DNA of 64,000 bases from Variovorax sp. WS11 (lineage in GTDB: Bacteria; Pseudomonadota; Gammaproteobacteria; Burkholderiales; Burkholderiaceae_C). The notes under the pieces are model-generated. The model did not search any database. It was not told where the DNA came from and worked only from the letters and a program-made list of their open reading frames with translations. The stretch spans positions 1,860,001 to 1,924,000 of the forward strand of contig NZ_JAAGOW010000001.1 in the NCBI RefSeq assembly GCF_010499245.1, in the 5' to 3' direction. Below, one piece after another: positions 32,015 through 40,846 of this stretch (positions are counted from its first letter, which is position 1; the number at the start of each line of letters is the position of its first letter). The translations under genes and the position numbers were made by a program.

Positions 32015-33112
32015 TCAAAAAATCTGGGTGTTTGCCAAGTTCCTGACGACGGCGGCTCCGGCACCCGGAAAGAACTCGCTATACCCGAGGCACACGCAGG
32101 TCGCGTGGTCCTGCTCCGCGAGAATAGTTCCGGGATCGGTGAGATCGACAAAGCCGTGGGCATCCCTCACCACCGACGCCGAAGGCCGTATTTCACCGCG
32201 CTCGAGCCGAGTGACCTTGTCGCTGCGAAACAGGCGCTTCTTCGTGATGATCGTGACTTTCCTCGCGGTCGCGCTGGCATGCTTGACCAGCGTAAAGCCC
32301 CAATGGCCCGCCCCGTCGCGCAAGCCGAAAACCGCTCCCCAAGGTATCACCGTTAGCTTGGTGAGGTTGGGATTGACCTCGAGCCGCTGCTCCAGCTGCT
32401 GGGCCAGCGTCGTGGTCTTGAAGGTTTTGTACCTCAGGCGATCGGTGTCGTCGGCAGCCGCTGGATTCAGCTCGCTGATGTAATCGGACTTGCCCACCGA
32501 GCCCACGAATTTCACCGTGGCGCCCCGCCCCAGAAGTCGGCGCCATGCGGCCTCGGTGGTTTCGTTGACCAAGAGCGGCATCGCCACGCCGGAGCCGGGG
32601 TCGACACCACCGTGGTACAGGCTTGGGGTCGCGGCCGCGCCGATCGCAAACACCGAGCAGCCATTGATGCCGGCAGTGAAAAACAAGCTGGGATTGGCCA
32701 CCGGAGCGATGCCGAGACCGGCAAAGTTGATCACCGGACTGGTGGCAACGTCCGAAATCTTGAGCTTCAGGATCTTGCCGCTGAACCAGGGCAGAAACCA
32801 GCACGGCACCCAGCCGAGCCGCGACGCGACGCTCGGCAATTGGGCTGGCGTTTGCGTGACAAAGGTCAGCGCACCCACAAAGTCACGCTCCACCGGGCCG
32901 AGCTTGATGAAGCGAATCATGTCGTCCACCTGGGTGAGCTTCATCTTGTCGCCGAACGCCCCACCCCTGAGCTGCGCGTTCGTGAACATCGACACATCAC
33001 CGTGAGGCGGAGCGATCGGCGTCGAGCGCAGGACCGCCTGCTTCATCTGGTGGGTGCCGTTCAAGAGAACATTCGTGACGCGATTGACCGTTTCCTGACT
33101 GGCTAAAGGCAT
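32015..33112 (-). CDS. Candidate T6SS effector with CNF1/VopC-like Cys-His dyad
   Basis: A 365-residue protein of no named family that I recognise. Residues 140-172 read NPSLFFTAGINGCSVFAIGA, then AATPSLYHGGVD. The cysteine (Cys152) in a G-C-S turn after a beta strand and His167 fifteen residues later reproduce the C-x14-H spacing and setting of the deamidases CNF1 (SGCTT...VHTG) and VopC. Other features: an N-terminal helical part (1-60), a Trp/Phe-rich stretch (GWVPCWFLPWFSG, 100-112), and a beta-rich C-terminal half ending CVCLGYSEFFPGAGAAVV. No signal peptide. It lies between clpV and the TPR methyltransferases upstream of vgrG, where effectors are often found, and no obvious immunity gene flanks it, as expected for a eukaryote-targeting toxin. 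The dyad match is seen; deamidase activity is inference. Confidence 0.55.
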   Translation of the reverse strand: MPLASQETVNRVTNVLLNGTHQMKQAVLRSTPIAPPHGDVSMFTNAQLRGGAFGDKMKLTQVDDMIRFIKLGPVERDFVGALTFVTQTPAQLPSVASRLGWVPCWFLPWFSGKILKLKISDVATSPVINFAGLGIAPVANPSLFFTAGINGCSVFAIGAAATPSLYHGGVDPGSGVAMPLLVNETTEAAWRRLLGRGATVKFVGSVGKSDYISELNPAAADDTDRLRYKTFKTTTLAQQLEQRLEVNPNLTKLTVIPWGAVFGLRDGAGHWGFTLVKHASATARKVTIITKKRLFRSDKVTRLERGEIRPSASVVRDAHGFVDLTDPGTILAEQDHATCVCLGYSEFFPGAGAAVVRNLANTQIF

Positions 33113-33173
33113 GATGTGATCTCCCTTCTTCTGGCTGGCGAGCGTGCGTTCTCGGGCTTCGGCTTCGACGTGA

Positions 33174-35870
33174 TCATTGCGGTGCCCCGGCATCGAACGC
33201 ATAGCTGAAGTTGCCATCGGCAACGCCCACGCGCACCCCTTCGATCGGCTTGCCTTCCATCATCCGGTTCAGGAACTCGCGGCTGACGTCGGGCAGCATC
33301 GTGTTGGTGAGGATCGCGTCGATCATCCGGCCGCCCGATTCGCTTTCGGTACAGCGGCTCACCACCAGCTTCACCACGTCGTCGCCGTACTCGAAGGGGA
33401 TCTGGTAGCGCGCCTCCACCCGCTTCTTGATGCGCTTCAACTGCAGCTCGACGATCTTGCCGAGCATCTCGTCGGACAGCGGGTAGTAGGGGATGGTGAC
33501 CAGCCGGCCCAGCAGCGCGGGCGGGAAGATCTTGAGCAGCGGCTCGCGCAGCGCCTTGGCCATGCCCTCGGGGTCGGGCATCAGCTCCGGGTCCTTGCAC
33601 AGGCTGGCGATCAGGTCGGTGCCGGCGTTGGTGGTCAGCAGGATCAGCGTGTTCTTGAAGTCGATGCTGCGGCCTTCGCCGTCTTCCATGAAGCCCTTGT
33701 CGAAGACCTGGAAGAACAGCTCGTGCACGTCGGGGTGGGCCTTCTCCACTTCGTCCAACAGCACCACGCTGTAAGGGCGGCGGCGCACGGCTTCCGTCAG
33801 CACCCCTCCCTCGCCGTAGCCCACGTAGCCGGGCGGTGCGCCCTTGAGCGAGCTCACGGTGTGCGCCTCCTGGTACTCGCTCATGTTGATGACGATCATG
33901 TTCTGCTCGCCGCCGTACAGGGCCTCGGCCAGCGCGATCGCGGTCTCGGTCTTGCCCACGCCGGAGGTGCCGGCGAGCATGAAGACCCCGATCGGCTTGC
34001 CCGGGTTGTCCAGGCCGGCGCGCGCGGTCTGGATGCGCTTGGCGATCATCTCCATCGCGTGGTCCTGGCCGATCACGCGCTGGCCCAGCAGCCTGGGGAG
34101 GTTGAGCACGGTCTCGATCTCGTTGCGCTGCATGCGGCCGACGGGGATGCCGGTCCAGTCGGCCACCACCGAGGACACGGCCTGCGAATCGACCGAGGGC
34201 AGGATCAGCGGGGACTCGCCCTGCACGCTGCTGATCTTCGCCTGCAGCTCGTGCAGTTCGGCCAGCAGTGCGGTGCGGTCCGAGGCGGCGCCCTCGGCCG
34301 TCGCCGCATCCACCGGCTTGTTGCCTTCGCGCAGCTGCGCCCGCAGCGTCAGCAGCCGGTCGACCAGCCCCTTCTCTTCCTTCCAGCGCGCATCGAGCTT
34401 CTCCAATTGCGCCTTCGATTCGGCCAGCAGCGACTGCACCTGCGCCGAGCGCTTGCTCACGTCGATGCCGATCGCCTCCTCGCGACCGATGATCTCCTGC
34501 TCCACCGTCAGCGCCTCGATGCGGCGCTGGCAGTCCTCCACCTCCGGCGGCATCGCGTGCTGCGAAACCGCCACCCGCGCGCAGGCGGTGTCGAGCAGGC
34601 TCACCGCCTTGTCGGGCAGCTGGCGCGCGGGGATGTAGCGGTGCGACAGCTTCACCGCGGACTCGATCGCCTCGTCCAGCAACTGCACGCGGTGGTGCTT
34701 CTCCAGCACGCTGGCCACGCCGCGCAGCATCAGGATGGCCTTGGTCTCGTCGGGCTCGGGCACCTGCACCACCTGGAAGCGCCGCGTGAGCGCCGGGTCC
34801 TTCTCGATGTACTTCTTGTACTCGGCCCAGGTGGTGGCGCCGATGGTGCGCAGGTTGCCGCGCGCGAGCGCGGGCTTCAGCAGGTTGGCCGCGTCGCCGG
34901 TGCCGGCCGCGCCGCCCGCGCCCACCAGCGTGTGGATCTCGTCGATGAACAGGATGATCGGCGTGGGCGAAGCCTGCACCTCGTCGATCACCTGCCGCAG
35001 CCGTTGCTCGAATTCGCCCTTCATGCTGGCACCGGCCTGCAAGAGGCCGATGTCCAGCGTGAGCAGCTTCACCTCCTTGAGCTGCGGGGGCACGTCGCCA
35101 CGCGCCAGTCGCTGCGCGAAGCCTTCCACCACCGCGGTCTTGCCGACGCCCGCTTCGCCCGTGAGCAGCGGATTGTTCTGACGGCGCCGCATCAGGATGT
35201 CGACGATCTGGCGGATTTCCTCGTCCCGCCCGGTCACCGGATCCATCTCCCCCTTCTTCGCCTTCTCCGTGAGGTCGACAGCAAACTTCTTGAGCGCATC
35301 GCCCTTGCCCATGGCGGCGGGGGCCATCGCGCCGGTGTCTTCACCTGGGGCTCCGCTGCCCATACCGGTGCCGTCCTGCGCGCGCATCTTCGATTCGGGC
35401 GAGGGGTCGCAGATCTTCGCGAAGTTGTCGGCCAGGTCCTCGACCTTGACCTTCTCGAACTGCTTCGACATGCCCAGCAGCGGGTTGCGCAGGCTGGGGG
35501 TCTTGAGCATGCCCACCAGCAGATAGCCGGTGCGCACCTGAGCCTCGCCGAACTGCAGGGTGGCGTAGGTCCAGGCGCGCTCGATCGCGTTCTCGATGTG
35601 CGGCGAGAAGTCGCTGATGGCGGTGGCGCCGCGCGGCAGGCGGTCGAGCGCGGCCGTCATGTCCTTGGCGATCACCGAGATGTCCAGCCCGTAGTGCTGG
35701 ATCGCGCGGTGCAGGTCGGAGTCCTGCGACTGCAGCAGCTGGGCGAACCAGTGCTCCAGCTCCACATACGGGTTCCCGCGCATCTTGCAGAACACCGTGG
35801 CGCCCTCGATCGCCTTGTAGGCGAGCGAATTGAGCTTGCCGAACAAGGCCGTACGGCTGATTTCACTCAT
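33174..35870 (-). CDS. clpV: T6SS AAA+ sheath-recycling ATPase ClpV (TssH)
   Basis: An 898-residue class B Clp ATPase that disassembles contracted TssB/TssC sheaths. The N-domain starts MSEISRTALFGKLNSLAYKA with the double ClpN helices. AAA-1 has Walker A GEAGVGKTAVVEG and Walker B IILFIDEIHTLVG; the coiled-coil middle domain is at about 430-560 (LLAESKAQLEKLDARWKEEK). AAA-2 has GTSGVGKTETAIA and VVLLDEVEKAHPDV. Length is normal. The ribosome site GAGGAG lies before ATG 35870; upstream in-frame codons belong to the intergenic and tssG region. It is followed after 61 bases by the CNF-like gene. Confidence 0.96.
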   Translation of the reverse strand: MSEISRTALFGKLNSLAYKAIEGATVFCKMRGNPYVELEHWFAQLLQSQDSDLHRAIQHYGLDISVIAKDMTAALDRLPRGATAISDFSPHIENAIERAWTYATLQFGEAQVRTGYLLVGMLKTPSLRNPLLGMSKQFEKVKVEDLADNFAKICDPSPESKMRAQDGTGMGSGAPGEDTGAMAPAAMGKGDALKKFAVDLTEKAKKGEMDPVTGRDEEIRQIVDILMRRRQNNPLLTGEAGVGKTAVVEGFAQRLARGDVPPQLKEVKLLTLDIGLLQAGASMKGEFEQRLRQVIDEVQASPTPIILFIDEIHTLVGAGGAAGTGDAANLLKPALARGNLRTIGATTWAEYKKYIEKDPALTRRFQVVQVPEPDETKAILMLRGVASVLEKHHRVQLLDEAIESAVKLSHRYIPARQLPDKAVSLLDTACARVAVSQHAMPPEVEDCQRRIEALTVEQEIIGREEAIGIDVSKRSAQVQSLLAESKAQLEKLDARWKEEKGLVDRLLTLRAQLREGNKPVDAATAEGAASDRTALLAELHELQAKISSVQGESPLILPSVDSQAVSSVVADWTGIPVGRMQRNEIETVLNLPRLLGQRVIGQDHAMEMIAKRIQTARAGLDNPGKPIGVFMLAGTSGVGKTETAIALAEALYGGEQNMIVINMSEYQEAHTVSSLKGAPPGYVGYGEGGVLTEAVRRRPYSVVLLDEVEKAHPDVHELFFQVFDKGFMEDGEGRSIDFKNTLILLTTNAGTDLIASLCKDPELMPDPEGMAKALREPLLKIFPPALLGRLVTIPYYPLSDEMLGKIVELQLKRIKKRVEARYQIPFEYGDDVVKLVVSRCTESESGGRMIDAILTNTMLPDVSREFLNRMMEGKPIEGVRVGVADGNFSYAFDAGAPQ

Positions 35871-35913
35871 GAGTTTCTCCTCGTGTGCATGACGGACGCC
35901 CCCCGGGGTTTGT

Positions 35914-37014
35914 TTATTGAAGTGCGGTGCGACCCATCGGCGCATCGCCGTCGATACGGACATCGGCCGCGTCGCGCGCGCGCCGCTCGCGGCCCAGCCA
36001 CGAGACCCAGCCCAGGCGCGGCGCATTGCCCTTCAGCGTGCCGAGGCGCGCGGAGGGCAGCTCTTCCTTCTGCAGGATCAGCTCGGCGTCCCAGTACAGC
36101 TCGTCGCCCAGCAGCTGCTGCATCCAGCGCCGCAGTGCGGGACGCCCGTCGCCGGTGGGCAGGAACATGCGGTACTGCTCGAAGTCGAGCGGCCCCAGGT
36201 GCAGGCGCACGCGGTGCTGGCGGTCCCACGCGCGCCGCCCCAGCATCGCGCCCATGCCCAGCGAGCGCGAGGCCTCGCCGCGGCCCAGGCGGGTGAGCTC
36301 CTCCTCGGGCAGCGGCATCCAGTGGCCGACCCAGGGCTCGAGCCGCACCGGCACGCCGAAGTAGCTGGCGAGCACGGCCTCCACGCCCTCGGCGTTGTGC
36401 ACCTGTCGCAGCAGGCGGCCCGAGAAATGCAGCCGCGCGTCGTCGTGGATCTCGTCGCGCTGCTGCCGCGCGGGAGTGCCGATGCCGACCAGCGCGCCCA
36501 CCTGGCGGCGGAAGCCGTCTTCCTGCGGCCGGTCCAGGCCCACCGCCGGGCGCGCCTGCGCCCAGGCGCGATAGAAGAAAAGCGAGAAGCGGTGCGAGAA
36601 GGTGTCGAGGAAGGCGAGCCAGGTCGGGTCGCCGTGGTTGATGGTGCGCTCGCGGATGAAGTCGCTCAGGTGCATCGGCAGTGGCCCGTTGGGCCCGAGG
36701 TAGCCGAAGAAATGCTGGCGCAGCCGCGGCGGCGAATGGGCGCCCGCGGGCTCGAAGCGGCTGAAGCTGGCGGGCGCGAAGGACAGCGAAGGCTCCTGGC
36801 CGACCCGCACCGGCTCGGCACCCGGCAGCAGCGCGCGGCCCCAGCGCGGCGCAGGGGCGGCGATGCTTTCGAGCCGGCGCATCAGCGCGAAGTAGTCATA
36901 CGCCCAGGGCTGCTCGCCGCAGGCCTGCAGGTGCTGGCCGACGCTGCCGGGTCGCCGCGCGCCGGCGGCCGCGGGGATCACAGGATCGGGCGTGCCCCGC
37001 ACAGCGGCCTCCAT
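35914..37014 (-). CDS. tssG: T6SS baseplate wedge protein TssG
   Basis: A 366-residue baseplate protein. It has AYDYFALMRRLESIAAPAPR near residue 40, then LPMHLSDFIRERTINHGDPT, LAFLDTFSHRFSLFFYRAWA and the C-terminal half with HFSGRLLRQVHNAEGVEAVL and VRLHLGPLDFEQYRMFLPTG. TssG forms the wedge with TssE, TssF and TssK. The ATG at 37014 overlaps the end of tssF by 37 bases, giving coupled translation. Length is in the usual range of 330-370. Confidence 0.93.
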   Translation of the reverse strand: MEAAVRGTPDPVIPAAAGARRPGSVGQHLQACGEQPWAYDYFALMRRLESIAAPAPRWGRALLPGAEPVRVGQEPSLSFAPASFSRFEPAGAHSPPRLRQHFFGYLGPNGPLPMHLSDFIRERTINHGDPTWLAFLDTFSHRFSLFFYRAWAQARPAVGLDRPQEDGFRRQVGALVGIGTPARQQRDEIHDDARLHFSGRLLRQVHNAEGVEAVLASYFGVPVRLEPWVGHWMPLPEEELTRLGRGEASRSLGMGAMLGRRAWDRQHRVRLHLGPLDFEQYRMFLPTGDGRPALRRWMQQLLGDELYWDAELILQKEELPSARLGTLKGNAPRLGWVSWLGRERRARDAADVRIDGDAPMGRTALQ

Positions 37015-38882
37015 CGCATGATCTCGCCGCGGCCTGCCACGGTGAGCACGGTCTCGACGAAGTGGTTGACCTCCACATGCCGCGCCAGGTAGCGCGCCAT
37101 GACGGCGCCGAAGAGAAAGGCGCTGTGGCCATGGAAGGCATTGCGGTCGACCTCGAGCGTGACCTCCAGCCCGCGGCCGAAGGCGATCGGCCCGGCCAGC
37201 GGCAGGCGCCGCGCCACCGGCTTCGACCGCACCGAGAGCAGCCCGCGCACCTGGCCCTGCCGCACCTCGTCGCCGTGCACCGCGTAGAGCATGAGCATCT
37301 CGCGCAGCGCGGCCGCGCCCTGCTGCGCGAAGCTGTCGGCGAGCGACAGGTAGTTGAGCGCCAGGTGGTCGATCACGCGCCAGCCCAGGCCGTGGTTCAC
37401 CACCGGCGAGACGGGGCGCGAAGGCCCGCGCACCATGCGCACGCGCTGCGCCGGGAAAGCGTCGATGCAGTCGAAGTCGTTCTCGCGGCCCAGCGGCATC
37501 AGGAGCGGCAGGTCGCGGTTGGTGACCAGCGCGCTCACGGCCAGCTGCCGCAGCGAGCCCGCATAGGGCGCCTGCTGCGGGTCGACGATCTGCATGTAGG
37601 CCTCGGAGCCGATGTGGCTGCTGCGATGGCCCTCGGTGCGCTGCCGGGCCGAGGGCATGCGCGGCTCGCGCGTGGTCGTGAAGTAGGCCGGGTGGCTGTG
37701 GCGGCTGCCGTGGAAGGCCGCGTAGAAGGGCAGGAAGGCCAGCTCCGGCGTGGTGTCGGCGCCGGCCGGGTTGCCGTGGCCGATCACCTCGGTGACGGTG
37801 TGGACCTCGAAGTCCTGCGGCCGCGTGCGGTCGGGCACCAGGTGGAACTGGCTCACGCCTTCGTTCACCGTCACGCGGTCGAGCCGCTTGCTGAAGAGAT
37901 TGATCGCCGGCACGCAGTGCAGCTGCACGTTGTCGGCGCTGACGAGCTTCTCCAGCGCCGCATCGCCGCGCGAGAACAGCACCACCAGCTCGACCTCGCT
38001 CACCGCCATCGCCGACAGCACGCGCTGCAGGCCCACGATGCGCGCAAACTGGAAGCGCTGCGGGAAGGCGAAGTACTCCTGCACCAGCCGGTGGCCCGAG
38101 AAGCCGGTGGCGGTGACGGGCAGCAGCGCCTCGTCGTCCTCGAAGCCCACGGGCTGGACCGCGCTCGCAGGGAGCTGCCGCACCGCGCCGGCCGCGGCCC
38201 CGGCCGCCACGCCGCCCGCCGACAGCGGCTGCACCAGCACGCCCAGGGGCTTGCCGAGCATGCACTCGTGCAGCTGCCAGGCCACGTCCTCGGCGCCGCC
38301 GAAGTGGATCAGCAGCTCGTCGAGTGCGATCTGGTTGAACTTGAGGCCCGCGGTGGCGCGCAGCGCAATGCGCAGGCCGCCGCGGATTTCGCGCGACTGC
38401 GGATGCTGGGCCAGCGGCAGGTCGGGCGCATAGGTGAAGTACTGCGCGCGCTGCACCTCGACGGGCCAGACGCGCAGCGCGCGCGAGGTGCGGAACTCGC
38501 AATGCGTGTTCTGGCCCACGGCGTGGCGCGCGCGCAGGCCGCTGCCGCGCGGCAGCGTGGGGCCGCCGGCGAGGTTGGCGTCGTCGGGGTCGATGGCCAG
38601 GGACACCACGATCATCGAAGGCGTCGGCGCCATGAACTGCGGATAGACGATGTCCAGCAGGTGGCCGGTGAAGCGCGGGTACTCCGCGTCGAGCTTGAGG
38701 CCGACGCGCGCGGCCAGGAAGGCTGTGGCCTCGATCAGCCGTTCGACATAGGGGTCTGCGACATCCTGGCCTTCGATGCCCAGGCGGTGCGCGATCTTCG
38801 GAAAGGCGCGCGCGAACTCGCCCGAGCTCTCGCGGAAGTAGCGCAGTTCCTGTTCGTACAGGGTCAGCAGGCGCGGGTCCAT
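36978..38882 (-). CDS. tssF: T6SS baseplate wedge protein TssF
   Basis: A 634-residue protein starting MDPRLLTLYEQELRYFRESS, the TssF hallmark, with EFARAFPKIAHRLGIEGQDV and ADPYVERLIEATAFLAARVG next. Further blocks include LPFYAAFHGSRHSHPAYFTT and LMPLGRENDFDCIDAFPAQR. Length is standard (about 610-640). It forms the wedge core with TssG and follows tssE by nine bases; its end overlaps tssG. Confidence 0.95.
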   Translation of the reverse strand: MDPRLLTLYEQELRYFRESSGEFARAFPKIAHRLGIEGQDVADPYVERLIEATAFLAARVGLKLDAEYPRFTGHLLDIVYPQFMAPTPSMIVVSLAIDPDDANLAGGPTLPRGSGLRARHAVGQNTHCEFRTSRALRVWPVEVQRAQYFTYAPDLPLAQHPQSREIRGGLRIALRATAGLKFNQIALDELLIHFGGAEDVAWQLHECMLGKPLGVLVQPLSAGGVAAGAAAGAVRQLPASAVQPVGFEDDEALLPVTATGFSGHRLVQEYFAFPQRFQFARIVGLQRVLSAMAVSEVELVVLFSRGDAALEKLVSADNVQLHCVPAINLFSKRLDRVTVNEGVSQFHLVPDRTRPQDFEVHTVTEVIGHGNPAGADTTPELAFLPFYAAFHGSRHSHPAYFTTTREPRMPSARQRTEGHRSSHIGSEAYMQIVDPQQAPYAGSLRQLAVSALVTNRDLPLLMPLGRENDFDCIDAFPAQRVRMVRGPSRPVSPVVNHGLGWRVIDHLALNYLSLADSFAQQGAAALREMLMLYAVHGDEVRQGQVRGLLSVRSKPVARRLPLAGPIAFGRGLEVTLEVDRNAFHGHSAFLFGAVMARYLARHVEVNHFVETVLTVAGRGEIMRWRPLCGARPIL

Positions 38883-38891
38883 CGGCGCTCT

Positions 38892-39407
38892 TTATCGCTG
38901 CGGAAGCGCCACGTCTTCGATCTCGATGCGTCCCTCTTCCAGATCGATCCGGCTGCGCATCAGGAACTCCAGCGGCACCGGCTGGGCCCAGAGCAGCCCG
39001 CGTATCTGGAGGCCGATGCGGTTGTGGGAATCGAGTGCCGAGCCTTCCATGACGAGTTCCACTTCGAGTGTGCGAGGCAGGATGCGGGGCTCGAACTGCA
39101 GGATGGCGTTCTTCAGAGCCTGTTCCATGCTGACACGCTGAATGGACGACGTGAACTGGCCGGACAGCATAGGCAATCCGTAGTTGAGTACCGAGCGCGC
39201 CGCATTCGGATAGCGCTTGTCGTCGAAGGGCAGGCCGTAGCCGGTCGCGTTGAGCAGCCACGACAGGTCGCGCAGCATCGCCTGGCGCAGGGCCTGGCGG
39301 GTCAGGGTGCGCTTGTCGTCGCTCTCGCGCTGCTCGGTGGGCGCGTTGTCGATCAGCCGGTCGAGCAGCGAAGGCTGCAGGCGCTCCTGGGCGATCTGCT
39401 CAGCCAT
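38892..39407 (-). CDS. tssE: T6SS baseplate protein TssE (gp25-like)
   Basis: A 171-residue protein. The N-terminus (QPSLLDRLIDNAPTEQRES) and central RYPNAARSVLNYGLPMLSG, then MEQALKNAILQFEPRILPRT match the gp25-like lysozyme-fold family of phage baseplates (EPR motif at FEPRIL). TssE connects the baseplate to the sheath start. The ATG at 39407 overlaps the tagJ stop by eight bases. Confidence 0.94.
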   Translation of the reverse strand: MAEQIAQERLQPSLLDRLIDNAPTEQRESDDKRTLTRQALRQAMLRDLSWLLNATGYGLPFDDKRYPNAARSVLNYGLPMLSGQFTSSIQRVSMEQALKNAILQFEPRILPRTLEVELVMEGSALDSHNRIGLQIRGLLWAQPVPLEFLMRSRIDLEEGRIEIEDVALPQR

Positions 39408-40221
39408 GGGCCGGCTCTTGCTGCGCCGCTGCCGAGAACAGGATCTCGCGCACGTCCAGCATGGCGTGCTCCTCGCCGTCGTCGCCGCCGAGCATGCGCT
39501 GGCCCCAGCCGGCCCACACCTCGGGCCGCAGCTCGCGCCACTCGGTCTTGCGCGCGAGCTGCAGCGCGCCATCGCCAGAGGCGTGCGTGCCCTCGTAGCG
39601 CGTGGGCACCAGGGCCAGGGTCTCGCCGCCGTTCTCGAACTGCAGGTGGGCCGGCAGCCACACGCAGTCGCGCAGGTCCTCGGGCGGGTCGAACTTGATG
39701 TGCGCCAGGCGGGCGAAGGGGATCCAGTAGTAGCGGCCGTTCACGAAGGCCTCCAGCACCGGGCCCAGGCGCATGTCGGCGTCGGCCAGCCACTCGAAGG
39801 GCTGGCCGTCGAGCGTGCCCGGCGTGGCAGGGGCGGCGTCGAAGGCGCGCGTGCGCAGGTCCTCGGCCAATGCCGCATCGCCGGCGCCCTGGCGCAGCAG
39901 CGACTCGATCAAGAGCGCGAGCCACTCGTCGGGCTGGCCGAAGACCATCGGCGTGCGCGTGCCGGCGAACACCTCGGCGCGCAGGCCCTCGCAGCGGATG
40001 GCCTCGCCGTAGACCTGCTTCATCGGCACGGCCAGCGCATCGAGCTCGGCCGCGACGTTGAGCTGGTTGAGCGCGCGCTCCCACTGGCCGAGCACGCACA
40101 GCAGCTGCGCCATGAAGACGCGCAGCTTGGCGTCGCCCGGCTTGGCGCGCACCTCCTCGCTCAGGGCCTTGAGGGCGCCGGCAGGGTCGGCGGCTTGCAG
40201 GAGTTCGGCGGATTGGGTCAT
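39400..40221 (-). CDS. tagJ: T6SS accessory protein TagJ (ImpE-like)
   Basis: A 273-residue ImpE-family protein. It begins with TPR-like helices (AGALKALSEEVRAKPGDAKL, LCVLGQWERALNQLNVAAEL) and continues with the ImpE blocks DEWLALLIESLLRQGAGDAA, NGRYYWIPFARLAHIKFDPP and a C-terminal WAGWGQRMLGGDDGEEHAML. TagJ binds the N-terminus of the sheath protein TssB in H1-type systems and helps ClpV-dependent recycling. The ATG at 40221 is 11 codons inside a longer frame that begins in the ATTC repeat. It overlaps tssE. Confidence 0.92.
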   Translation of the reverse strand: MTQSAELLQAADPAGALKALSEEVRAKPGDAKLRVFMAQLLCVLGQWERALNQLNVAAELDALAVPMKQVYGEAIRCEGLRAEVFAGTRTPMVFGQPDEWLALLIESLLRQGAGDAALAEDLRTRAFDAAPATPGTLDGQPFEWLADADMRLGPVLEAFVNGRYYWIPFARLAHIKFDPPEDLRDCVWLPAHLQFENGGETLALVPTRYEGTHASGDGALQLARKTEWRELRPEVWAGWGQRMLGGDDGEEHAMLDVREILFSAAAQQEPAHG

Positions 40222-40247
40222 GGGGTGTCTTTCGTGAGCCGGGGATT

Positions 40248-40261
40248 CATTCATTCATTCA
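40248..40261. repeat. CATTCATTCATTCA repeat, left copy of a 14-base inverted pair
   Basis: Part of an ATTC tetranucleotide run (40245-40260, four copies) overlapping the 3' end of the hcp-like gene. It is the exact reverse complement of the run at 40827-40840 on the other side of that gene. Tetranucleotide runs can change length by slippage. Confidence 0.75.
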
Positions 40262-40812
40262 GCATTCATGACGCAGCTGCGCACGGCGCCGCGCTGGCCC
40301 GTGCCCTTCTGTGCCGCGGACCGGATCTCGATCTTGCGGTAGCGAAAGAACAGGATCTCGCAGGGCCGGCGCGGCGTGCCGCCGGTCAGGATGGAATGGG
40401 TGTCGATGCGCGCACCCTCCAGCACGATCTCGAGCGTGGGCTGCATGTCCTTGGACGAATCGCCGCCGGCCTTGAAGACCGACAGCTCCACCTTGATGTC
40501 GCTGTCCTGGTTCTTCATCAGGCTGGCGATGGAGGCCGTCGCCGCATCGCAGTTGCGCACCACGATCAGGCTGTGGCTGCGCACCTTGCCCTTGCTGGCG
40601 CCCGGCGGGGTGACGACCTCGGCCAGGTAGGCGTAGCCCGCGATGTCCATGCGCTGCTTGCCGTCCTCGTACTGGCGCGCGGACTCGCCCTCGACGACCG
40701 CGCCCTTGTTCTCGATGAGCATCGCGAAGTCGTTGTCGCTGGCGCCGGACATATGGTCCAGCAGGCGCAGGGCCTCGTCGGGGTCCAGGGTGCCGTCGAT
40801 CGTCCAAGACAT
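40255..40812 (-). CDS. Second, diverged Hcp-like tube protein
   Basis: A 185-residue protein of the Hcp/TssD superfamily by layout: an N-terminal strand-loop part (SGASDNDFAMLIENKG, MDIAGYAYLAEVVTPPGAS), a helix with cysteine (LIVVRNCDAATASIASLMK), and the paired strands IKVELSVFKAGGDSSKDMQP then LEIVLEGARIDTHSILTGGT, ending FFRYRKIEIRSAAQ. It is longer and much diverged from Hcp at 17841-18326. It sits in the leftward core block between tagJ and the unknown 260-residue gene. The ribosome site is CCGAGGAGAAGAAG. It may be a specialised tube ring or an Hcp-type carrier for a specific effector. It is flanked by a 14-base inverted repeat. Confidence 0.72.
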   Translation of the reverse strand: MSWTIDGTLDPDEALRLLDHMSGASDNDFAMLIENKGAVVEGESARQYEDGKQRMDIAGYAYLAEVVTPPGASKGKVRSHSLIVVRNCDAATASIASLMKNQDSDIKVELSVFKAGGDSSKDMQPTLEIVLEGARIDTHSILTGGTPRRPCEILFFRYRKIEIRSAAQKGTGQRGAVRSCVMNAE

Positions 40813-40826
40813 CTTCTTCTCCTCGG

Positions 40827-40840
40827 TGAATGAATGAATG
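40827..40840. repeat. TGAATGAATGAATG repeat, right copy of the inverted pair
   Basis: Exact reverse complement of 40248-40261, located just upstream of the hcp-like ribosome binding site. Together the two copies bracket the gene at a distance of about 570 bases. Confidence 0.75.
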
Positions 40841-40846
40841 ACTGAG

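Noticed and set aside
32015..33112. The CNF-like gene as a phospholipase or ADP-ribosyltransferase effector
   Set aside because: No G-x-S-x-G or R-S-E pattern; only the Cys-His dyad fits a known toxin group.
33177..36296. A 1039-codon plus-strand frame opposite clpV and tssG
   Set aside because: Antisense shadow; clpV on the other strand has all its motifs.
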